Part shown: piece after piece, positions 1 through 5,390 of the stretch
How positions within the stretch are numbered: position 1 is the stretch's first letter
How the letters are laid out: each line of letters opens with the position of its first letter
Assembly (NCBI GenBank): GCA_025455895.1
Contig: JALOLQ010000111.1
Location: 1-12,900 of the forward strand
Direction: 5' to 3'
Length of the DNA: 12,900 nucleotides
Origin: Solirubrobacteraceae bacterium
Lineage (GTDB): Bacteria > Actinomycetota > Thermoleophilia > Solirubrobacterales > Solirubrobacteraceae
Translations under genes and position numbers: made by a program
Notes under the pieces: generated by a model
Told to the model about the DNA's origin: nothing
The model's input: only the letters and a program-made list of their open reading frames with translations
The model's database searches: none

Positions 1-20
1 GGCCATTGGCGAACCCGGCG

Positions 21-57
21 GCCAGGGCCCGGCACCGCGAGCCCGGGTGCCGCTGGC
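21..57 (-). terminator. Possible nadE terminator hairpin
   Basis: Inverted repeat about 55-90 bases beyond the nadE stop codon. GCCAG (21-25) can pair with CTGGC (53-57), and GGCACC (31-36) with GGTGCC (46-51). There is no T-tract on either strand, so it may be a U-less actinobacterial hairpin or simple GC-rich self-complementarity. Nothing else is seen in positions 1-112; no credible gene starts or ends there. Confidence 0.3.
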
Positions 58-112
58 CCCGGGCCGGGGCGCGGCGCCCGCGAGCCCACGCCCGCGGAGA
101 CCAACGCCAGAG

Positions 113-1825
113 CTACCGATAGCCGTTCGTGATCGGCATCCGCCGATCGCGCCCGAATGCCTTGGAGGTGACCTTGGGGCCGGGGGGCTGCTGGCGGCGC
201 TTGTACTCGGCGAGGTCGACGAGGCGGATCACCCGGTCGACCGTGGCGGGCTCGAAGCCGCGGGCGATGAGCTGCTCGCGGCCCATGTCGCGCTCGACGT
301 AGCCCTCGAGGATCGGGTCGAGGACCTCGTAGGGCGGGAGCGAGTCCTGGTCGGTCTGGTCCGGGCGCAGCTCCGCGGACGGCGCGCGCGTGAGGATCGT
401 CTCGGGGATCGGCGCGTCGGCCTGCGTGTTGCGCCAGTGGCCGAGCCGGTAGACGAGGGTCTTCGGCACGTCCTTGATCACGGCGAAGCCGCCGGCGCTG
501 TCGCCGTAGAGCGTCGAGTAGCCGACCGACATCTCGGACTTGTTCCCGGTCGTGAGGACGAGCCAGCCGAACTTGTTCGAGAGCGCCATCAGGTCGTTCC
601 CGCGGACGCGCGCCTGGAGGTTCTCCTCGGTGAGGTCCGGCTCGCGGCCGGCGAACACGGCGGCGAGCTGCGCCTCGTAGGCCTCCATCACGGGCGCGAT
701 CGGCAGCTCGAGCAGCTCGACGCCGAGCCGCTCGGCGATCACCCGGGCGTCCGTGTAGGTGCCCTGTGAGGTGTAGCGCGAGGGCATCGTCACGCAGGTG
801 ACGCGCTCGGGGCCGAGCGCGTCGGCGGCGACGCACGCGACGAGCGCGCTGTCCACACCGCCGGAGAGCCCGAGCACGACCCGCTCGAAGCGGTTCTTCT
901 CGACGTAGTCGCGGGTGCCGAGCACGAGCGCGCCGTAGACCTCCGCCTCGGGGCCGAGCGGCTCCGCCCGGTCGCCCCGCGGTGCGTCGGCCGCGTAGGC
1001 CTCGCGACCGGTGGCGAAGCTCCCGAGGTGGCGGACGTGCGGGCGGGCCTCGCGCGCCGGGGCGCGCTGGCGCGTGTCGCGCAGGCGCGCGGCCGCGGCG
1101 CCGGCCGCGTCGACGGTGCAGAGCAGCAGGTGCTCGGTGAACTGCGGCGCTCGCGCGAGCACGTCGCCCTCGTGGTCGACGACGAACGAGTGGCCGTCGA
1201 AGACGAGCTCGTCCTGCCCGCCGACCTGCGCGCAGTAGGCGATCGCCGCGAGGTTGTCGCGCGCGCGCTGGGCGACCATCCGCTCGCGCGCGGCGCCCTT
1301 GCCGGCCTGGTAGGGCGAGGCGGAGACGTTCACGATCAGCCGTGCGCCGGCGAGCGCCTCGTCGCTCTCCGGCGGCCCGGGAACCCAGATGTCCTCGCAG
1401 ACGGTGAGCCCGATCGTCACGCCGTCGACGTCGATCAGCGCGCCGCCGTCCCCGCGCTGGAAGTAGCGGTGCTCGTCGAACACCCCGTAGTTCGGCAGGC
1501 GCGTCTTGCGGTAGACGCCGGCGATCGCGCCGTCGGCGAGCACGGCGGCGGCGTTGAAGACGTCCTCCGCGCGCTCCGGGAAGCCGACGATCGCGACGAT
1601 GCCGTGCGCGTCGGCGGCGATCCGCTCGAGGGCGGCGCGGGCGTCGGCGAGCACGTGCTCGCGCAGCAGCAGGTCCTCGGGCGGATAGCCGGTGACCGCG
1701 AGCTCTGGGAACAGCACGAGCTGGGCCTCGGCGGAGCGGGCCTCGGCGAGGCGCTCGCGGATGCGGCGCTCGTTGCCGGCGATGTCCCCGACGAGCGGGT
1801 TGATCTGCGCGAGCGCGATCCGCAT
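113..1825 (-). CDS. nadE: Glutamine-dependent NAD+ synthetase
   Basis: Catalyses the last step of NAD biosynthesis: ATP-dependent amidation of nicotinate adenine dinucleotide with ammonia released from glutamine; cytoplasmic. The 570 residues match the two-domain bacterial enzyme. The N-terminal nitrilase-like glutaminase shows the Glu-Lys-Cys triad: E41 (FPELAVTGYPPEDLL), K107 (YRKTRLPNYGVF) and C143 (LTVCEDIW). The C-terminal synthetase has the pyrophosphate-binding loop LSGGVDSALVA near residue 318 and the conserved STLYGDSAGGFAVIKDVPK segment. The start MRIALAQINPLVGDI is typical of the family. No Shine-Dalgarno sequence is seen, but a CATACT box lies nine bases upstream, suggesting a leaderless or near-leaderless mRNA. 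It lies 49 bp downstream of the acyltransferase gene on the same strand, so it may also be read from that promoter. The product call is secure. Confidence 0.97.
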   Translation of the reverse strand: MRIALAQINPLVGDIAGNERRIRERLAEARSAEAQLVLFPELAVTGYPPEDLLLREHVLADARAALERIAADAHGIVAIVGFPERAEDVFNAAAVLADGAIAGVYRKTRLPNYGVFDEHRYFQRGDGGALIDVDGVTIGLTVCEDIWVPGPPESDEALAGARLIVNVSASPYQAGKGAARERMVAQRARDNLAAIAYCAQVGGQDELVFDGHSFVVDHEGDVLARAPQFTEHLLLCTVDAAGAAAARLRDTRQRAPAREARPHVRHLGSFATGREAYAADAPRGDRAEPLGPEAEVYGALVLGTRDYVEKNRFERVVLGLSGGVDSALVACVAADALGPERVTCVTMPSRYTSQGTYTDARVIAERLGVELLELPIAPVMEAYEAQLAAVFAGREPDLTEENLQARVRGNDLMALSNKFGWLVLTTGNKSEMSVGYSTLYGDSAGGFAVIKDVPKTLVYRLGHWRNTQADAPIPETILTRAPSAELRPDQTDQDSLPPYEVLDPILEGYVERDMGREQLIARGFEPATVDRVIRLVDLAEYKRRQQPPGPKVTSKAFGRDRRMPITNGYR

Positions 1826-1834
1826 GCGCGGTCC

Positions 1835-1840
1835 AGTATG
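1835..1840 (-). promoter_or_regulatory. Putative -10 box of nadE
   Basis: CATACT on the minus strand (5 of 6 to TATAAT-type boxes allowing C at position 1), nine bases before the nadE ATG. No convincing -35 element is visible. A small hairpin (GCCCGC/GCGGGC, 1840-1857) overlaps the box and may instead mark the end of the upstream acyltransferase transcript. Confidence 0.35.
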
Positions 1841-1874
1841 CCCGCCGGCGCGCGGGCGCCGTGCAGTCGCGCGT

Positions 1875-3347
1875 TCAGCGCGGTGCGCGGGCGGCCGGGG
1901 CGCCGGCGTCGTCGCGCCCGGTCATGCGCCACGGGTGGCGCCCGGTCTCCGCGGCACGGCCGAGGTCGAACATCGCGCCCTCCAGCTCGCCGACGAGGTC
2001 GTCGAGGTCGGGGAGCGCGTCGAAGTCGGCCAGCAGGCCGAAGCACAGGCGCCCGCAGTAGCTCATGATCGCGATCGAGAGCGCGGTGTTCTGCGCGAGC
2101 GGTGCCACCGGATGGATCGCCAGCATCCGGCGGCCGAGCAGGTAGAGCGGGAACTGCGGCCCGGGCACGTTGGTCACGACGAGGTTGAAGAAGCGCCGGC
2201 GTGGCTGGAGGCGCGCCGCCTGGCTGGCGATCGTCGGCGGGGCGAAGTCCGCCAGGCCGGTCAGCACCTCGGCCCCGACCGCCTGGCCCGAGGCCTTGAG
2301 GTCGCCCATCGCCTCCCGGATCAGCGCGAGCGCGGCGCGCGGATCGTCCTCGTGGACCGGGAGCGGCGCCCACAGCGCGGAGACGCGGTTGCCGAGCGCG
2401 CCCTCCTGGTCCCCGGCGCGCACGGAGACGGGCACCATCGCCTTCAGGACGAGGCCCTCGGTGTCGAACCCGCGACCGCGCATCCAGCGTCCGAGGGCGA
2501 GCGTGACCGTCGCGAGCACGGCGTCGTTGATCGTCCCGCCGAGCTGGTTCTTGATGCCCTTGAACTGGTCCAGCGGCGCGTTCACCCAGCCGTAGCGCCG
2601 GTGCGGCCCGATCGTGACGTTCAGCGGGGTGGGCGGCGCGGCGCGCAGGCCGGCCCACGACATCGCGCCCGCCGCGGTGAGCCGCGTGAGCACGCGGTCG
2701 CCGGCCTGCCGGGGCGCGCGACCGAGCGCGCGCAGGCCGCGCAGCGCCTCGGCGGGGGTCGTCAGTCGCTCGGCGAGCGCGTCCACGAGCAGCTGGGCCG
2801 CGCCGGGCCGCGGGCGCGGCAGCCAGGGGGACGCGGGCGGGCCGACGGGGGCGGGGTCGGGCGCGGTGGAGAAGAGGACGGAGGTGATGTCGACGCCGGA
2901 GACGCCGTCGACGAGCGCGTGGTGGGTCTTGGCGATCAGCGCGAACCGGGGCGTGCCGTCCGGCGCCGGCGCGAGGCCTTCGACGAGATGCAGCTCCCAC
3001 AGCGGCTTGTCGCGGTCGAGCTGCACGGCGAAGAGGCGCCCGGCGAGCGCGGCGAGCTGCTCGTCGGTCCCCGGGGCGGGCAGGGCGGAGTGCCGCAGGT
3101 GGTAGTCGAGCGTGAAGTGGGGGTCGTCGACCCAGACCGGGCGGCCCTGGTCGAGCGGCACGAACGCGAGCTGCTGCCGGTAGCGCGGGACGAGGTGCAG
3201 CCGCTCGGTGAGCGCCGCCCGCACCTCGTCGTAGGCGGGCGCCTCGCCCGCGAAGGTGATCACCGAGGCGACGTGCATGTGCGCGCCCTGCGCCTCGAGG
3301 TGCAGGAACGCCGCGTCGAGGCCGCTGAGCCGATCCGGATTCGCCAC
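1875..3347 (-). CDS. Wax ester synthase/diacylglycerol O-acyltransferase (WS/DGAT)
   Basis: Transfers an acyl group from acyl-CoA to diacylglycerol or a long-chain alcohol, making triacylglycerol or wax ester storage lipid; such enzymes act at the inner face of the membrane and on lipid bodies. With the GTG start the protein has 490 residues, normal for the family. The catalytic HHxxxDG motif is present as HHALVDG (H142-G148), preceded by LDRDKPLWELHLVEG. NDAVLA in GGTINDAVLATVTLALG and the C-terminal TNVPGPQFPLYLLGRRM and SYCGRLCFGLLADFD are further family signatures. An in-frame ATG at 3356 gives three extra residues, but it lies inside the apparent -10 box (CAGAAT, 3360-3355), so a leaderless GTG at 3347 starting ANPDRLSGLDAAFLHLE is preferred. 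It is divergent from the ECF sigma gene and followed by nadE 49 bp downstream. Substrate preference cannot be read from the sequence. Confidence 0.93.
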   Translation of the reverse strand: MANPDRLSGLDAAFLHLEAQGAHMHVASVITFAGEAPAYDEVRAALTERLHLVPRYRQQLAFVPLDQGRPVWVDDPHFTLDYHLRHSALPAPGTDEQLAALAGRLFAVQLDRDKPLWELHLVEGLAPAPDGTPRFALIAKTHHALVDGVSGVDITSVLFSTAPDPAPVGPPASPWLPRPRPGAAQLLVDALAERLTTPAEALRGLRALGRAPRQAGDRVLTRLTAAGAMSWAGLRAAPPTPLNVTIGPHRRYGWVNAPLDQFKGIKNQLGGTINDAVLATVTLALGRWMRGRGFDTEGLVLKAMVPVSVRAGDQEGALGNRVSALWAPLPVHEDDPRAALALIREAMGDLKASGQAVGAEVLTGLADFAPPTIASQAARLQPRRRFFNLVVTNVPGPQFPLYLLGRRMLAIHPVAPLAQNTALSIAIMSYCGRLCFGLLADFDALPDLDDLVGELEGAMFDLGRAAETGRHPWRMTGRDDAGAPAARAPR

Positions 3348-3354
3348 GGCGCCC

Positions 3355-3382
3355 ATTCTGCCGTTCGGGGGGCGCTTCTCAA
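3355..3382 (-). promoter_or_regulatory. Sigma70-type promoter of the WS/DGAT gene
   Basis: On the minus strand TTGAGA (3382-3377) is a -35 matching TTGACA at five of six positions. It is followed after 16 bases by CAGAAT (3360-3355) as the -10. Transcription would begin near 3348, at the GTG codon at 3347, with no room for a ribosome binding site. The -35 overlaps the first CAAACCTT box (3380-3387). Confidence 0.55.
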
Positions 3383-3410
3383 ACCTTTAACAAGAGGACT
3401 TGCAAACCTT
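3380..3410 (+). repeat. Pair of CAAACCTT direct repeats, possible operator
   Basis: CAAACCTT occurs at 3380-3387 and again at 3403-3410, 23 bp apart (about two helical turns). The first copy overlaps the -35 of the WS/DGAT promoter and the second overlaps the -35 of the sigma-factor promoter. A shared regulator is possible but not shown, since an 8-base repeat may arise by chance. Confidence 0.35.
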
Positions 3411-3428
3411 CCACAGCGTGTGTATGTT
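3400..3428 (+). promoter_or_regulatory. Sigma70-type promoter of the ECF sigma gene
   Basis: TTGCAA (3400-3405) and TATGTT (3423-3428) are separated by exactly 17 bases, a good housekeeping promoter in an unusually A/T-rich patch. The mRNA would start near 3435, leaving a short leader with AAGGA at 3446-3450, eight bases before the ATG. Confidence 0.6.
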
Positions 3429-3458
3429 TCTCGCACACCCCGAGCAAGGACCCGAACC

Positions 3459-4007
3459 ATGGACCTCTCCGACCCCGCCACCTTCTCCCGCGTCTACGAC
3501 GAGCACGTGCGCGGCGTCTACGGCGCCGCCTACCGCATCCTCGGCAACAGCGCGCAGGCCCAGGACGTCGTGCAGGACGTCTTCCTCAAGGTCTGGCGGC
3601 GTCCGGGGTCCTTCGACTCCCGGCGCGGCGAGCTCGGCAGCTACCTGCGGCTGATGGCCCGCAGCCGGGCGCTCGACCTCTGGCGCGAGGCGCAGGCCTC
3701 GGGCCGGGCCACCGACCGGCTCAAGGTCGTCGTCGCCGGCGCCCAGGCGCGTGTCGAGGACCGTCCGGAGGCGATGGCCGAGCGCGCGGCGACCGGCCGC
3801 ACCGTGCGCAGCGCGCTGCGCGAGCTCCCCGAGAACCAGCGCGAGGCCGTGCTGCTCGCCTACTGGGGCGGCCTGACCGCCGACGAGATCGCCAAGCGCT
3901 CCGGCGTGCCCCTCGGGACCGCGAAGAGCCGCATCCGCCTCGGCCTCACGAAGCTCCGCGAAGAGTTCGGCGACCGGCTCGGCGAGCCGGTCCCGGCCGC
4001 CGCCTGA
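3459..4007 (+). CDS. ECF-family RNA polymerase sigma factor (sigma-70 family)
   Basis: An alternative sigma factor that directs RNA polymerase to a specific promoter set, usually in response to an envelope or stress signal. The 182 residues contain only the two core domains. Region 2 spans about residues 7-77, including QDVVQDVFLKVWRRPGSFD. Region 4 spans about 116-168, with LRELPENQREAVLLAYWGG followed by the helix-turn-helix GLTADEIAKRSGVPLGTAKS. The ATG at 3459 is supported by AAGGA eight bases upstream and by a 17-bp-spaced promoter. Longer readings of the same frame extend through the antisense of the acyltransferase and are artefacts. No anti-sigma gene follows; a strong hairpin lies 20 bp after the stop. 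If it has an anti-sigma partner, that partner is elsewhere. The ECF subgroup cannot be assigned by eye. Confidence 0.92.
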   Translation: MDLSDPATFSRVYDEHVRGVYGAAYRILGNSAQAQDVVQDVFLKVWRRPGSFDSRRGELGSYLRLMARSRALDLWREAQASGRATDRLKVVVAGAQARVEDRPEAMAERAATGRTVRSALRELPENQREAVLLAYWGGLTADEIAKRSGVPLGTAKSRIRLGLTKLREEFGDRLGEPVPAAA

Positions 4008-4027
4008 CCCCCTCCCGGGACCCGGCC

Positions 4028-4060
4028 GAGTGCCCTGCGCCGACGTGGCGCGGGGCACTC
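4028..4060 (+). terminator. Hairpin terminator after the ECF sigma gene
   Basis: A strong two-part stem: GAGTGCCC (4028-4035) pairs with GGGCACTC (4053-4060) and GCGCC (4037-4041) with GGCGC (4047-4051) around a five-base loop, with one T/G opposition. It starts 20 bases after the sigma-factor stop. No T-tract follows, as is common for high-GC actinobacterial terminators. Confidence 0.6.
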
Positions 4061-4105
4061 GTGCTCCCGGAAGTCCCTGCATGAGGCGAAGAACCGGGAT
4101 CCGGT

Positions 4106-4125
4106 CGTGTGACGTACGTCACACG
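4106..4125. promoter_or_regulatory. Perfect 20-bp palindrome: predicted CRP (cAMP receptor protein) site
   Basis: CGTGTGACGTACGTCACACG is a perfect inverted repeat and contains TGTGA-N6-TCACA, the full consensus of CRP-family regulators, including actinobacterial cAMP-binding CRPs. Its centre (4115.5) lies about 42 bases before the transcription start predicted from the TATCCT box, the usual class II activator position. The regulator gene is not in this window, so identity rests on motif and position. Confidence 0.7.
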
Positions 4126-4145
4126 GGATTCCCACGGGCCGTGGC

Positions 4146-4151
4146 TATCCT
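4146..4151 (+). promoter_or_regulatory. Putative -10 box of the RlpA-like gene
   Basis: TATCCT fits the actinobacterial TAnnnT -10 pattern. It sits 20 bases after the CRP-like palindrome, with no recognisable -35, as expected for an activator-dependent promoter. The predicted start, near 4157-4158, coincides with the 5' strand of the riboswitch closing stem. Confidence 0.5.
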
Positions 4152-4351
4152 CGGGGGCCTGCCGAGCCGTGCCCGGAGATCCGCGGGTGCGGGCGGGGGA
4201 CCCATTGCCGAGTCCGGGCGACCAGCGCGCCGGCCGGCTGGGGCGAATCGGCGGCTGCTGCCGCCGTAGCGACCGATGGAGACGCGTGCGCGGATCGCAC
4301 GCGCCCGCCGGCCGCGAGCCCGACAGCTAACCCCGCAGGCAGCAGACCCGA
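4151..4351 (+). promoter_or_regulatory. c-di-AMP riboswitch (ydaO/yuaA leader)
   Basis: A structured leader between the promoter and the RlpA-like gene. Conserved blocks of the ydaO motif appear in order: CGGGGGACCCA (4194-4204), GGGGCGAATCGG (4240-4251), CCGTAGCG (4264-4271) and GAGCCCGACAGCTAACC (4316-4332) followed by CGCAGGC. The closing stem is visible: GCCTGC (4157-4162) pairs with GCAGGC (4335-4340), with possible extension TCGGG (4151-4155)/CCCGA (4347-4351) if transcription starts early enough. Variable arms are also seen: CGGCGGC/GCCGCCG (4249-4266) and GCGTGCG/CGCACGC (4284-4302). The family binds c-di-AMP and normally lowers expression of cell-wall hydrolase, osmolyte and potassium genes. 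No classical terminator follows; AAGGAG (4351-4356) directly abuts the 3' end, so control of ribosome access or early termination are both possible. Confidence 0.88.
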
Positions 4352-4363
4352 AGGAGCACCCCT

Positions 4364-5326
4364 GTGATGCTGCCCGACGGGGCGCTGCGCGCCATGATGG
4401 CGCTGGGCGTCCTGACCACCACCCTGTTGCTGCTCGCGGCGCCCGCCCCGGCGTCCGCGCCCACCCCCACGGCCACGTCCGGCCCCGTGACGTCCGTGGG
4501 CCTGACCCTCGCCGATCGTTCCCTGCGTTACGGCCAGCGCGTCGTCGCCCGCGGGACGCTCGGCGCCCGCCGCGCCGGGCTTCCCGTCGTGCTCGAGCAC
4601 CGTGCGCGCGCGGGTGCCTGGCGCGTCGTCGCGCGCGGCACCAGCGGGCGCCGCGGCGCCTTCCGGCTGCTCGCGCGGCTCCCGCGCTCCGGGCTCGTGC
4701 GCGTGCTCGTCCCCACCGCCGGCGGCGCCGCCGCGGGCGGCGCTCCCGCGTCCGCCGTCTCGCGCGTGCGCGGCGTGCGCGTCTTCGCCGCCGTCGACGT
4801 GCGCGCCCGAGAGCGCACCGTGCGCGCCGGGCGCACGATCCGCGTCCGCGGCCGGGTGCGGCCCGGCACGGCCGGGCGCCTCGTCGTGCTCGAGCGCCGC
4901 AGCGGCCGGAGCTGGACGCGCGTCGCGCGGACGCGCACCGGCGGCGGCGGGGCCTTCACGCTGCGCTTCCGCGCCCGGACCTCGTTCAGCGCGCCCGTGC
5001 GCGTGCGGACCGCGGGGACTCCGGCGCTGGCGGCCGGGCGCGCCCGCGCCGGGCGGCTCTCGGTCCTGCGCCCGTCGCTGGCCTCCTGGTACGGCGAGGG
5101 TCAGCGGCTCGCCTGCGGCGGCTCGCTGACGCCCGGGATGATGGGCGTCGCCCACAAGACCCTGCCGTGCGGCACGATGGTCACGATCCGCCATCGCGGC
5201 CGCCAGGTGCGGGTGCCGGTGGTCGACCGCGGCCCGTACGTCGGCGGCCGCGAGTGGGACCTGGGCCCGGGCGTGCGCGCGGCGCTCGGGTTCGACGGCG
5301 TCGGCACCGTCTGGGTCGCGCACTGA
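4364..5326 (+). CDS. Secreted RlpA-like (3D/double-psi beta-barrel) cell-wall protein with two Ig-like repeats
   Basis: Probably a secreted enzyme or binder that remodels peptidoglycan; RlpA relatives are septal lytic transglycosylases. The 320 residues begin with a signal peptide (hydrophobic core about 13-26, likely cleavage after ASA at residue 32). Two related, Arg-rich Ig-like repeats follow (about 40-117 and 130-235). The C-terminal barrel starts at SLASWYGEG (238) and contains the family motifs GVAHKTLPCGTMV and VVDRGPYVGGREWDL. D288 is in the position of the conserved catalytic Asp, and C251/C269 may form a disulfide. AAGGAG at 4351-4356 lies seven bases before the GTG at 4364; the ATG at 4367 is an equally possible start. 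It follows a CRP-like site and a c-di-AMP riboswitch, which supports a cell-wall role. A perfect hairpin ends the transcription unit. Enzyme activity is inferred, not shown. Confidence 0.87.
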   Translation: MMLPDGALRAMMALGVLTTTLLLLAAPAPASAPTPTATSGPVTSVGLTLADRSLRYGQRVVARGTLGARRAGLPVVLEHRARAGAWRVVARGTSGRRGAFRLLARLPRSGLVRVLVPTAGGAAAGGAPASAVSRVRGVRVFAAVDVRARERTVRAGRTIRVRGRVRPGTAGRLVVLERRSGRSWTRVARTRTGGGGAFTLRFRARTSFSAPVRVRTAGTPALAAGRARAGRLSVLRPSLASWYGEGQRLACGGSLTPGMMGVAHKTLPCGTMVTIRHRGRQVRVPVVDRGPYVGGREWDLGPGVRAALGFDGVGTVWVAH

Positions 5327-5331
5327 ATCGG

Positions 5332-5364
5332 CGGGCGCGGGCCGGAGGCATCGGCCCGCGCCCG
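5332..5364 (+). terminator. 13-bp perfect hairpin terminator of the RlpA-like gene
   Basis: CGGGCGCGGGCCG (5332-5344) and CGGCCCGCGCCCG (5352-5364) form a perfect 13-bp stem with a seven-base loop, five bases after the stop codon. No T-tract follows; the next six bases (TACGCT) look like the -10 of the next gene. Confidence 0.7.
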
Positions 5365-5370
5365 TACGCT
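5365..5370 (+). promoter_or_regulatory. Putative -10 box upstream of the dinB remnant
   Basis: TACGCT fits TAnnnT and stands exactly seven bases before a GTG at 5378. This is the leaderless arrangement seen at other genes of the window. The GTG at 5378 reads MAGTG and is out of frame with the polymerase coding sequence, which suggests it is the original start separated from the rest by a deletion. Confidence 0.4.
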
Positions 5371-5390
5371 CCCCGGCGTGGCCGGGACGG

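Noticed and set aside
1840..1857. GCCCGC/GCGGGC hairpin between the acyltransferase and nadE as a terminator
   Set aside because: Short stem overlapping the presumed nadE promoter; the evidence does not separate it from background.
1028..2068. Long plus-strand open frame opposite nadE and the acyltransferase
   Set aside because: Low-complexity Arg/Ala/Gly/Val translation without domain motifs, fully antisense to two clearly recognised genes; typical of very GC-rich DNA.
1692..3458. Upstream extension of the ECF sigma reading frame
   Set aside because: The extension is antisense to the acyltransferase and nadE genes. The promoter, AAGGA and ATG at 3459 give a family-length protein.
4093..4105. 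Short inverted repeat ACCGG-GAT-CCGGT before the CRP-like site
   Set aside because: Only five paired bases in GC-rich DNA; no spacing or motif links it to a known regulator.
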